Positions 34,853-43,900 of a stretch of DNA of 64,000 nt are shown piece after piece; position 1 is the stretch's first letter; each line of letters starts with the position of its first letter. The stretch is from contig WPIO01000001.1 of assembly GCA_009760855.2 (NCBI GenBank), forward strand, positions 14,661,501 through 14,725,500, given 5' to 3'. Made by a program: the position numbers and the translations under genes. The DNA is from Cristatella mucedo (lineage: Eukaryota; Bryozoa; Phylactolaemata; Cristatellidae). Below the pieces are notes generated by a model that did not search any database, had not been told where the DNA came from, and was given only the letters and a program-made list of their open reading frames with translations.

Positions 34853-37800
34853 CATATGTGTTTATGTATATAGATATACAGTATTGATAAAATGTTGACT
34901 GCTGCGTCTAAGAGCAATGATTATGCCTCTTTCGTGAAGCAGGTGCTGACGAGCTGTAGGCACATCAACATGGGTTTTAATGCAGATAAGTGCTGGTTCT
35001 GACAAATTGAAATTCATTGTCTGGGTCATGTGCTGGCATCTAAGTGCATTAATAATAATAATAATTATTATAAAATAATACATTTGTATAGCACCCTCAG
35101 TGAACTGAATCTCTCTCTAGGCACTTTACAGATGCTGCATTTAAAGCATTACCAAATGTTTGGTGGTAACATCTGCAAGCAGGCACAGTGTAAGCAGGCA
35201 CACTCACACGAAGGACGAATCACCAAGACCCACCAAATGCTGTAGTAGAAAAGGTGCGTTTTAAGATTCTTTGTAAATGTCGTCATATCAGGGGACACAT
35301 TAAGCAAGACCCATCCAGAGTAGAGGCAATAAGTGACCTGTTTAAATCCTCACCGAAGGATAATAGGCTGTGGTTCCTTGGAATAACAAATTACATGATC
35401 AAAGTTTACCCTAGACAAGCGGATGTCAGTACACTGCTGCATCACCCCACATACGCGGACATGTCATGGTGCAGGGATTTTAACTATACCAAAACTTGGA
35501 TGCTTTGCAGCATGGCCTTGGAGCATAACTTCAGCGATATGAACAGCCTATAACACATGAACCTTGTAAGCTGACTCCTGAGTAACAGTGCTATGCCTAA
35601 ATTGAATAGCATTGAGCGATTTTAAAAGTATGTGCTTGGCCTAAACTTGGGTGTCTGAAGTGATCATAAGCCTCTTGAGGGCATAATGAAACAGCCTACT
35701 GCAGAGGCTTCATCGTGCTTGCAGAAGATGAGGCTGTGCTACCTGCACAACAGCTTTATCTTGGTCCAGAGGCCTGGTAAGGAGCAGGCAAAAGAAGCCA
35801 TTCTGAGCAGGGCTCCGAGTTAGTGCTTGTGCACAATAAATGGATGGATGAGGTGAAGATTGCAGCCATACTTCAACAGATGCTCATGCCTTCGACCAAA
35901 GAGTGGCATAATTTTAAGCCACCGCATCATATGCTATGCTTCAGGCATTGCTTGCACACATAATCACCAAGTACCCTTACGCAACGACAACTACTCTCCA
36001 ACTGCCGACTATGGCACATATTTTTCAGCGGTCCTGAACTGCTACTTCTATGCTACTCACTACCTCAACTGCTCTCCTGACTCTGCTATGCTTCCCACTT
36101 TCTTTTTAGTATTGTTTCTTCTGCCCAGATCATGCATTCCAGTTAAGTATCACTCATCTATTCAGCATGGGAATCCCACAGTCAGGCATGTTGGAGATGC
36201 AAATCCTTGAATTCAGCTCGTAAGGTGTATTCAAATATATCGAGCTAATAAATTTTGCCTGTCACAATTGTCTTGCAGAATTTCCCCGATCATGATGCTA
36301 TTTCTAAAAAAGTTGGGGGCTATAGAGTAGTCATTTGATTTGATTTGAACAAATGTCAGCAACACAACAGCTAACAGATTGCACCCAGTCCGTGAAAAGC
36401 CAATGCAAAAAGTGCTAACTCAAGGCTAATTGTGCCAGGTTAAACAATTTGAAGATATAAAAAGACTAGTGATGCAATGGCTGACTAAGCTCCCAATCAT
36501 ATAACTCACAAAGTAAATTCCTAAGAGGCCGATTAGATAGCACGCAACTGCTAGATTTATTCTAAGAGCAGACATAAACATTGTACATGCAAATTTATCT
36601 ATGGCATCCTATCCCTAGTCTAAGAGTTGCTAGCTACACTGCTAACTATCACTTATCATGCACCATCCAACTTTCATTAAGATTTGTGTCAACATCAGTC
36701 ATTTGCAGATAACCAAAATTACATCAGGAGCAAGAAGGCAGGGGTAATGCAGGTGATCAGTAATACCCACATGCTCGTTGGGCAACAATGGATGTTTAGG
36801 GCAGAAGGAAGACGCTGGAACTTTTCGAACACATGCCTTAAAAAATAAATATAAATTGAGGATATACAATCAATACAGACTAAAAATAGCTATAGCAAGT
36901 AGAATGACCATGAATCTTTGCATGCACCCTGTCATAGCAATACAAGGTAAGAAAAATTGAAATTGTTTAGGATCCCGGTTTGGCATAATTATTATTCTAT
37001 TGTACCGTCCACACATAAAGCAATGCTAGAACGCTCACCTCACATAATTAATGCTTTATATTAATGCAGAAACTTTTCGGGTTTATTTACTATTCCATAT
37101 TTATTTGCAATGTGATCGTGGCATACAATGTGATCGTGGTATGTCACATAATACATGCTGATTAATGCAGAGACAGATATTGCCCAATCTAGTCACCGTT
37201 GCGAACGTCCTAATTGAAAGTGTAGCATGTAATATGTTGCACTTAATTACATTGCATTAATTTTAAGATCGCCGGACGTTTTGATTGGTTACACAGGCAG
37301 AGCCATAGCACGAACATTAAGCAACAGTTTGATTATGCCATCGGTAGGATGCACTTTTTAGGATGGCCAGAGTGAAGAAGGTACTTTATATGCATTGATT
37401 TTCATAGCAATGATAAATATAGCAATGATGCCCTAATGCTTACCGGATCCAAGGTTGCCCTCATCGCACTGATTAGCAATGTGTTGTGCATATCAGTGCC
37501 GAATCTAGGGTGGGACCGTTTGGCAATACCAGTCCCAACCTTAATTTAGAATGCTAAAGTGTTCGAACTCCTCTGGGGTCACGAATTGACTGCAGAATGC
37601 AAGCAGGCCATCAGATTTCATCCTTGCCTGATTTAGCCACTCGAAAGCTATTTTTTATGACCATAGCTGAAGTTATTTACTAGGAATCTTGATTGTAGTC
37701 ACAGTAGGAGTAATCTTAAGCTCTGCCAAAGTATCGCTAGCGAGTTCATCAAACACGAACCGACAGGACCACAATCCTACCAAAGGGGCAAATACAGCTT

Positions 37801-38394
37801 CATTAGCACAGAGGTGCACTGGCCCAGCGCGACATGACAGAGAATTCAAGTTGGCGGTCGATGGTATACAAGCAGAGGTAGTATGGCGTTAGCCAAGCCA
37901 ACCTGGATCAACAGATTCCTGGCTCCAGTATTCACCGTTGACATTCTGTACGGGCACAGGTGCTATGATTCCGAGATGAGTCACGTGCAGTAACAACTTT
38001 GTTTGTGCTCCTGCCAACATAAATGGAGTCGTTGATGTTCACCACACCATTGCAAAGCCATAAGACAATTTGCTAATGGGTAAAGCCTTGTCAGCATTCA
38101 GTTTGGCAGAGCTAGGATGCAACATTCTTTTCGGCAAAGCCGAAGATTCTGCTCATTTGACTACGTACTGACTGAGGAGAGTTTAGAGCCCGACTGCATT
38201 ATTTTCATAACGTATGCAGCTTCTTGTAGGCCAGAATTAGGTGATCGCTGTATAGCAATGTGAAAATTAAGGTCATCGTAGCCGTTCAATTTCGTGCAGG
38301 TCGTGACGTCGGCCCTGTAGAGCCTCTTCACGAGCTCTACGATCACGCGTTCACTGTCCATCGAAGGCTCGGCAGCATTCTGAATCTGCGGCAT
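26065..38394 (-). CDS. HYKK: Hydroxylysine kinase (spliced; one short exon not located)
   Basis: HYKK is an APH-fold kinase that uses GTP to phosphorylate 5-hydroxy-L-lysine in lysine catabolism. Exons on the minus strand: 38402-38173 (ATG at 38394), one not found (should enter at phase 0 and leave at phase 2), 29645-29581, 28744-28608, 28515-28344, and 26534-26065 with TAG stop. Phases agree across all the others. Diagnostic motifs: N-terminal GYDDLNFHI, a YVMKI strand carrying the ATP/GTP-site lysine, RIVRLLSFIPGR, the catalytic loop ILHGDPNEMNILV (HGD with downstream Asn), and the metal-binding LIDFGDSQSGY. All key catalytic residues expected for the family are present. The gene faces RYBP head to head; its introns carry LINE, SINE, hAT and gypsy debris. 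A bacterial-type aminoglycoside phosphotransferase is excluded by the introns and by the better match to animal HYKK. Confidence 0.88.
27160..27640 (-). pseudogene. LINE reverse-transcriptase core, decayed
   Basis: Minus-strand pieces read AAFDTIDH (RT motif A), then KYVVFQGSRLGLLLF (motif B) and LYFHFYAGDIRLHL, where the catalytic YADD has become YAGD. Frameshifts separate the motifs. It is inactive and lies in a HYKK intron. Confidence 0.7.
27640..28070 (-). pseudogene. LINE fragments in rearranged order
   Basis: Minus strand: a DLNGSKTNL block (near 28000) and LSGLPA followed by an ANHSTESAL-like block (near 27660). These normally lie in the opposite relative order, so this is a fused or nested pair of copies rather than one element. 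Confidence 0.45.
28344..28515 (-). CDS. HYKK: HYKK internal exon (NFIW-type helix region)
   Basis: The acceptor is ccctttAAG and the donor AAAG|GTATTT; 172 nt, phase 0 to 1. It encodes RDDFIWTLVNVPKL, equivalent to the family's (R/E)NFIW.L.NVP.L block, and ends HFTK just before the catalytic loop of the next exon. Confidence 0.85.
28608..28744 (-). CDS. HYKK: HYKK internal exon (RIVRLL...LLYEAG)
   Basis: A tatatattgCAG acceptor and an AAG|GTATGT donor bound 137 nt, phase 1 to 0. It encodes RIVRLLSFIPGRILC and QLLYEAGSYLARFH, which match the hinge and helix of the animal HYKK N-lobe (VRLL...PGR...LLYE.G.L). Confidence 0.85.
28866..28979 (-). mobile_element. SINE-B copy, reverse
   Basis: On the minus strand: 'tggtctagtggttaaagtgc', 'cgtgggctcgacccc', 'gagtagagattaagtta'. 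Confidence 0.65.
29581..29645 (-). CDS. HYKK: HYKK small internal exon (predicted)
   Basis: It lies between a TTCCAG acceptor and a GTGTGC donor: 65 nt, phase 2 in and phase 1 out. It reads LIPMTLSPASKTVHAVIQHQ, then a split Glu codon completed by the 28744 exon. Position and length fit the divergent segment before the RIVRLL block. Sequence identity is low, so this rests on phase and position. Confidence 0.5.
30153..30300 (-). mobile_element. SINE-B copy, reverse, diverged
   Basis: The tail 'aagagaacttaatctcgatt' and a weakly preserved tRNA-like region. Confidence 0.4.
30595..30712 (+). mobile_element. SINE-B-like fragment
   Basis: 'gccagggtctcgagccc' followed by 'ggaatagacattaagctcac' and a T/A tail. 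Confidence 0.4.
30715..32915. other. HYKK intron, nothing recognised
   Basis: Open stretches such as 30752-31357 (minus) lack any family motif and are T-rich hydrophobic translations. No repeat family assigned. Confidence 0.35.
32918..33077 (+). mobile_element. SINE-A copy
   Basis: It has the A box TGGCACACTAG, B box GGTTCGATTCC and the 'gccactgcaagcagtgataat' hairpin body, ending 3 bp before the hAT-like left terminus. Confidence 0.85.
33215..33330. mobile_element. Tigger-like (TcMar) fragment, tentative
   Basis: 'gacttacgagtatcccaact', 'aacgagttttcgaggcacga' and 'gagccgtctctcggtcgc' resemble pogo/Tigger terminal sequence. Recalled family resemblance only. Confidence 0.25.
33525..33640 (-). 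mobile_element. LINE 3' tail, reverse
   Basis: Reverse (ATT)n, hairpin and 'ctttacatttgctgcaaaag' junction. Confidence 0.7.
34536..34661 (-). repeat. 126-bp inverted repeat, left copy
   Basis: The reverse complement matches 35977-36102 with about seven or eight differences. Both copies translate in the same frame (NDNYSPTADYGT ... AVLNCYFY ... SAMLPTF). Confidence 0.85.
34808..34850. repeat. (TA)n microsatellite
   Basis: About 20 TA units. Confidence 0.95.
34890..35820 (+). pseudogene. Ty3/gypsy-like pol fragment, interrupted
   Basis: Plus strand: NADKCWF-(stop)-QIEIHCLGHVLAS (the family's DKC.F....I.FLGH block), a LINE-tail insertion at 35047-35260, then QDPSRVEAISDL and RLWFLGITNYM (RT thumb), and further on VQRPGKEQ...LSRAPS, the end of RNase H. 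Stops and frameshifts mark it as dead. Confidence 0.7.
35047..35262 (-). mobile_element. LINE 3' end inserted in gypsy
   Basis: Reverse (ATT)n, the hairpin 'aatctctctctaggcac' and 3' UTR ending about where the gypsy frame resumes. Confidence 0.7.
35977..36102 (+). repeat. 126-bp inverted repeat, right copy
   Basis: Partner of 34536-34661, on the opposite side of the gypsy fragment. Outside the 126 bp the two copies diverge abruptly. Confidence 0.85.
36200..38160. other. HYKK first coding intron, possible old retroelement
   Basis: AT-rich to 37.4 kb. At 37.5-38.15 kb, scattered minus-strand open pieces (for example PVQNVNGEYW) hint at a decayed retroelement, but nothing I can classify. The missing HYKK exon should lie between here and 29.65 kb. 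Confidence 0.3.
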
Positions 38395-38402
38395 TCTAAA
38401 AC
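38173..38402 (-). CDS. HYKK: HYKK first coding exon
   Basis: A cttgcttCAG acceptor at 38405-38403 precedes 8 nt of 5' UTR and the ATG at 38394. The 74 codons end KLSS at a GTCAGT donor (38172-38167), phase 0. It contains GYDDLNFHI and YVMKI. An upstream noncoding exon probably ends at 38551 (GTAAGT donor), implying a 148-bp first intron. An ATG at the end of that leader would be out of frame, so 38394 is the better start. Confidence 0.8.
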
Positions 38403-40894
38403 CTGAAGCAAGTCGGGGGTATTCCAACAACTCAAGCGAGTAAGCACAAAGAGCGAAGAACGAGACGAGCGATTTTACTGATTCTAGTTAAGAGTGGTTA
38501 CACAGCATTAACACATTCGACTACATCGTATCTACCGAGAGCAGACTTACCATATATCATTTCGCCCCTGCTCAAGAGACAGGGGAATTTATCTCCTCCA
38601 ACGATTCTTCCTCGGATAAAATACGGGCTCACAATCGTACGTCCCGAGGTTCGCTCTTCAAGCAGTCGCGTGGGAATCTCGTTGGAATATATACTATACT
38701 AAGCTCGAAGCAGTTTTACCCCCCTGCTCTCGTCTTACCGTCGTGAAGGGAATTTTCGGTCTTAAAAATAATTCGACATAGCAGATGAGCGAGGCGGCCC
38801 TCTCCGGCGCCAACCCCACATACCCGCCGCGGCTGTTCGTTCAACCTGCTCCCACTTACCGACGCCAGCTATCCACTGAGCTATCCGACGAACAGCACGC
38901 TGCTGCCCACCGGCACCGCCAGCCGGGGAGGGTCTCTCATCGGTGTGAGCGAGAGCGGCAGCGAGAGGGTGGAAGGGGCGGACCGAGTGGTCGAAGAAAG
39001 TCAGATAGGCGGCAGTTCTCATTTGGGGAGCGATTGCTGCCGCCGATTAACGTTTCGTCGGGCAGCTCGTCGCCTGCGCCGGCGAGCTCGCGTGTGCCAC
39101 CGCGGGCCTCCATTACCTGGCAAAGTGAAAGGCGGGCTCTAGGGGCGAGCCGGTCTCCAGCCAGGTTCCGGTCGGACGGACGACCCCCCACCCGGATCGA
39201 CCCTCGGAGCTCGACCCCGGCGCCCTAGCAGAGCGCTCCGAAAGCCCGCGGTAGGTGACGCCGCCGCGATGTAGCTCGCCAGAGCTTCGCCAGTCCCTCC
39301 TTCCGAAGTTAGCGCTGCCGCCGAAGTGCCGCAGGATACAAAAACGCTCGGCGAACGGCCGACAGAGGTAACCGGCTAAGCCCCTCCCGGAGTCTGACAA
39401 GCCTGCGGAGGGCATTCAGCTCGGCGGCTGAAGCTGCCTGTTTACGTCGTCACTTTGCTCGTTGTCGGAGTCGGCTGCCGGCGGCACCGGCGTCATGCTG
39501 AAGCCTCAGCCGCCTTTGAGTGCACCTCTCCGGCTCCACCTAAGTCTCCCACCCACCCCCTTCCCGGTCGATTGGTCCCATCTCATCGAGCAGACGGGGA
39601 GGCAGGCTGGCAGCTCCAGAATAGAAGCAGCAAGCTGAGGACCTCACCCCCCAGGGTGGCTGAGCGCTGGTCGTCCTTAGCTCCCAGCCAGGCTTCGCAG
39701 CCAGGCGTCGTGGCCAGTGCAGGTTGTAGATGCACGAAGGTGCAAATGCACTCGAAATACATCGCTTGGCTGCAATGAGGAGCGAAAAGACTGAAAAGGC
39801 CGGTCGATAAGCCTACCCTACCGCCGAGCCTCTATCGTATAAGTATATGCTATTGTCCTCCTGGCATTCGATGCTTAAGCTTTCTCTGCTGGTTGCTCTG
39901 CAGATGGGCTATGCTGCTGCTGCTGCTGCTGCCATGCTGCTTCGCCAGCCCTACTGCCTAGCCACCACTGCAATTCTTCACACGGCGGTGTGCTCTTCAC
40001 CTCGAGTTTCGCCAGCCGCCAGGTGCAGCCGGTGTCTGCAAGCACCGGACAGTCCTGCGTCTGCCACAAGCTAACGACCTTGCAGCGAAGTGTACTGCAG
40101 AGCTTTGCCAGTTAGGGGGTGGCTGTCTAAAGCATTACCTGTGTGTGGGTCAGTTGGTTACTTTGGCCATATGGTGAGCATATTGACGATGAACTGACGT
40201 CGTCTGGGCATACTCATCAGGCAATTTCAGGCACCGGTTGCTATGCATGTGCGTCGAACTTGCAACTCGAAGGATGCAACTTCGAGGCTCTGGTGAGGTC
40301 GAAGCTGCATTGCAGCTGCATCTGACCAGTACAGCATGGAACAAAGGCTGTCTAGCAAAGGGACAAGCGTTTGCGGTTAGTTATGCTGCAGCAGTTCGAA
40401 ATCACGTGTGCTATTGCCTAATACTTGCTTTTGCTTGCACGAAGAGGTGCGACTGGTGACAGTAGTGCCGACTCGAGTAGAAAGGCTGGCCAAATAGTTA
40501 TTTTGTCGGCCGACCGGTGGGCCGCCTAGTCGGGAGTGCTTCTAATAACGAGCTTTTCGCAGCCAGAAAGCGTAAGAGCGCACCGGACAACCTAGGCTTT
40601 TCAATTTATAATTTTATATTTCACTCAGTATCGGTAGAGAAGGAGAGTTAAATTGAGAAAAGCCTGTTGAATGAACGTCACGTGACGAGTAGTCACGCCC
40701 GCTATTCACGGACCGCAACGACTCTTGACGCGCTGCCGGTCTTCTCTGGTGTAGGCCGAGTTTTCTCTTTCGTGCAGCGTGGCGAAAGCACCGGAGCTGC
40801 TCGCCCATCTAGCTGCCACAGCTGCGGAGGCCGGGGTGAGCGCTGCCGCGAGATAAAGCGCGAGGCGTACAGCAGCTCGAGCCCAGGACCGGCG
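38403..40894. promoter_or_regulatory. Divergent HYKK/RYBP promoter region, CpG-rich
   Basis: The interval separates the 5' end of HYKK (minus) from the RYBP start (plus). From about 38.78 to 39.75 kb and again at 40.7-41.75 kb it is strikingly CpG- and GC-rich compared with the AT-rich flanks, with random open frames on both strands, as expected of a CpG island. The HYKK leader probably ends at 38551. No TATA box was assigned. Shared bidirectional use is inferred from orientation. Confidence 0.6.
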
Positions 40895-40920
40895 ATGGAT
40901 GTATCGACGTCTTCGGGCAG
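40895..40920 (+). CDS. RYBP: RYBP exon 1 (start codon)
   Basis: The short first coding exon, MDVSTSSG plus AG of an Arg codon, ends at CAG|GTAATA. It aligns with the short N-terminal exon of vertebrate RYBP, which also ends within Arg just before the (K/N)RQ motif. It sits in the CpG-rich island; no closer in-frame ATG with the right phase precedes exon 2. Confidence 0.75.
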
Positions 40921-43900
40921 GTAATAACTCACCCTATCCTTCGTCCGCTGGCGTGCTTATGCGGGCTGTTCATCAGGCTATCTTCTTATCGTGAGCAGTA
41001 TTTAGCGGCGAAGCCAGGTCTCCAAGCTACGCCTTTTGTCTGCGCCGGGCGCCGCGGTGTAACTCGTAAAGCCGCACTGCCTCGCGTGCCGCGCCTGCGG
41101 CGACCGTTGCGGGCGGCTGCTCTGTCTATAATACTGAGCGTTTCACTACCGCTATTTGCAGTTCTGCGTCCCTCCCCCCCAGACGCTTTCATTCGCGGTG
41201 TAGAGAGCAACAATGGGAGGCGGCTGCGAGGTTCCTAACTGTCTGCGGCTGCGTCGCTCGCGCCCGCATACTCGAGGCTCCTAGGGAACGGTGGAGCTCG
41301 GTGGATGCCTCGCATGCGCGCGTCCGCCCGCCGGAGGGCTTAGGGGTCGCCCTCTTAATACTCGGCTTCTGTCGCCGGTAAGCGCCGCGACTCGGCTTCT
41401 GTTGCCGGTAAGCGCCGCGGTAGCGACGGGCCGGCGGCCCGACATAGTTCGCCGTGCCGGGCGCTGGGGGTGGTGGTGGTGGTGGGTGGGTGGGTGGTAG
41501 GCAGCGGCGGCGACCTGGAGGCGGCGGCGTCCCGACCGTGCGTAGCACCGGCCGTCGCTGGCACCAGCGTCCGGCGACGAGGCCGCCGCTACTCGCCCGC
41601 CCGACGAGCCGCGTTGCGGCTCGCGGTCCCTGGCGCTCGCTGCCGCCGCCGGCGTACGGCCCACGGGGCTTTAATTTTTTTGTCGCAGTTTGCAGCTTTT
41701 GCCAGCCTGCTGAGTCCGGGCCGCGAATCCGGGCTACCTATTAGTCAGTCATGCTGAGGTTAGCTCCACACCTCCTGGTAAGTTGCCCGACCGTCGGTGG
41801 CGTCCTTCATCGTGGTATATTTGCTGGCGCAGCAAAGGCTGTACGGCTTGCCTAACAAAGAGCTCTGGCCGTGCAGCCGAAAAGGGCAGCTTGGGTAGGG
41901 GAGCTGGGATCTGCCGAATTAGCAGGCGACTACTTCCGCGGTGAGCGCGGCCGATCCCGAATCGAGCAGGTCTCCTGTTGTATACCCGCTCTGCTTCGCT
42001 CATTTCACTTCGACCAACCGCTGTTCTCCTCGACGGCTTGAGCGCCAGTGACAGTTGCTTTTAAGCTTGTGTCCCCGAATGTGGCCTTCGCGATAGCTCA
42101 CTGCTAAGGAGAGGATAAGCCAAGACCCGGACACTAAGAGCCCCCCAATCTCTTGCTCTGGCTTATCCGTGAGAGCTATTCAGTCCTCAACCTCTTCCCT
42201 CAGAACCACTGACATTCGTCATTTAGCTGTGCCTGTGACCTTCTCGGAAGTCCATCGGAGACGGTGCCTTTAATTGGTATACACCATAAGCCTGGTCGTC
42301 GTGATTTTAAGCTTAAAGCAAAGTTGAAACCCACCCGTTCTTTGCAGCATTTGTTTCGTCCTCCTAAATCGTCCTGCGTGTGCTTATGTATGATACGATT
42401 GTATCTGTTATCACCATTCTGTCGACATGCTTTCTTTTCGGGCCATGAGAAGTGCCTATACAGAGATTCTTTTAAGAATATCGATTTTTCACGATTTCTA
42501 TTTCTCTAAAGCTCGATTGAGTTGCTGCTTTCGAGCTTTTGCTTCTGCACATAGAAGAAACGTTGAGCCACCAGCTATGTAAAGGCCAGAGGTCGCTGCC
42601 ACGATCTTGGTTATCGGCAGCAGTCTGTGCATGCCCAACTTCATTCACAGGCTCTATCCTTTGCGGCACTCAAGTGGAAATTGATGTGCTTCCGAGCTGC
42701 TCATAAAAATGTAGCTCATTCCTACCTTTCCTAGGATCTCAGTTTCACTGTTGGAATAAAGAGTGCACTATTTCCACTATTATGCTATTGTACCATAATA
42801 GCATGCTGCACCACAGATGTAGGCTCAGTCTTTTGTTCAAATAATCCTCTTGCATCCGGTGCACGATTGTGGTCTTGTCATCTGAACGTTTCGGAAGCTA
42901 ACTGTTTACCTGTACCTCGTACAAACATCAAATTCTTTGGAGACCGTGGATTTAGTTCGTATGCTCCCAATGCCTGGAACTCACTCCCGACTTGACACTC
43001 ACTCCCGACTCACTCACGACATCCCCTGACTTGACCACATTAAAAAAGAATTTAAAACACCTATTTATGACAGCATTTAGTGGGTACCTCTGATTCGTCC
43101 TTTATGTGCTTATGCGTTGACAGCATTTAGTGGGTACCTCTAATTCGTCCTTTATGTGCTTATGCGTGCTGACGCTGTTGCATGCTGCCACTAACCACGC
43201 TTGCATGCTGACCCTGTGCATGTCGCCCCTAACCATGTTATTCATGTTGTTTATCAAGCGTGATACCACTCACCATTCGATCGTGTTTCCTCTGCAGCAA
43301 GTGTAAAGGTGCCTACAAAGAGAATGAGTTCTTTGAGGGCACTTTATCAAGTGTATTATTGTTATTATTATCTCTAGGTAGTTTCGAGCTTTAAGCGAGC
43401 ATGCTTGCGACAGGAATGGTTTATTGTATTTGTTGGTTCATTGTTTTGGCTTTGGTTGCTATACCATCGCTGTCCTACAGGCTGAACAGACAGACCCGTC
43501 TGGTGGACAGTGACCACTGGGATTGTTCGGTTTGCACCTACAAGAACCCGCCAAAGGCATTCAAGTGTCAAATGTGCGACACCAGAAAGGGGACATCAAC
43601 CAGGTCAGTTTTGGTTACTATAGTGCATCCATCTGCATATCTTACTAATTGCTTAATCAAATAGCTTGTGGAACTGTTCTGCTTTACCCAATGTTTGAAT
43701 AAAAAAACTGTGATGCACTGTATGTAATACGATGCGTATGCACTTTAAATTGTCTTTGCTTATACGAATTACATAATAATTAGCAAAAACATAGTCTGCA
43801 ACTGTTGCATGACAGCTTGTGAGCTTGATAGCATGCACATACCCATGCACACCCATTATTTCATCTTTTGCTTACCGTTATCCTTCAGGAAACCTCGAAT

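Noticed and set aside
34675-34917. Open frame with long (Tyr-Ile)n
   Set aside because: Translation of a TA microsatellite; no gene signal.
37520-37640. Minus-strand stretch with E-x2-N-x3-M spacing as the missing HYKK exon
   Set aside because: No donor or acceptor gives the required phases (0 in, 2 out) and the rest of the peptide does not match.
38785-39228. 147-codon plus-strand frame in the CpG island
   Set aside because: GC-rich DNA has long frames by chance; overlapping frames are open on both strands and no domain or splice pattern is seen.
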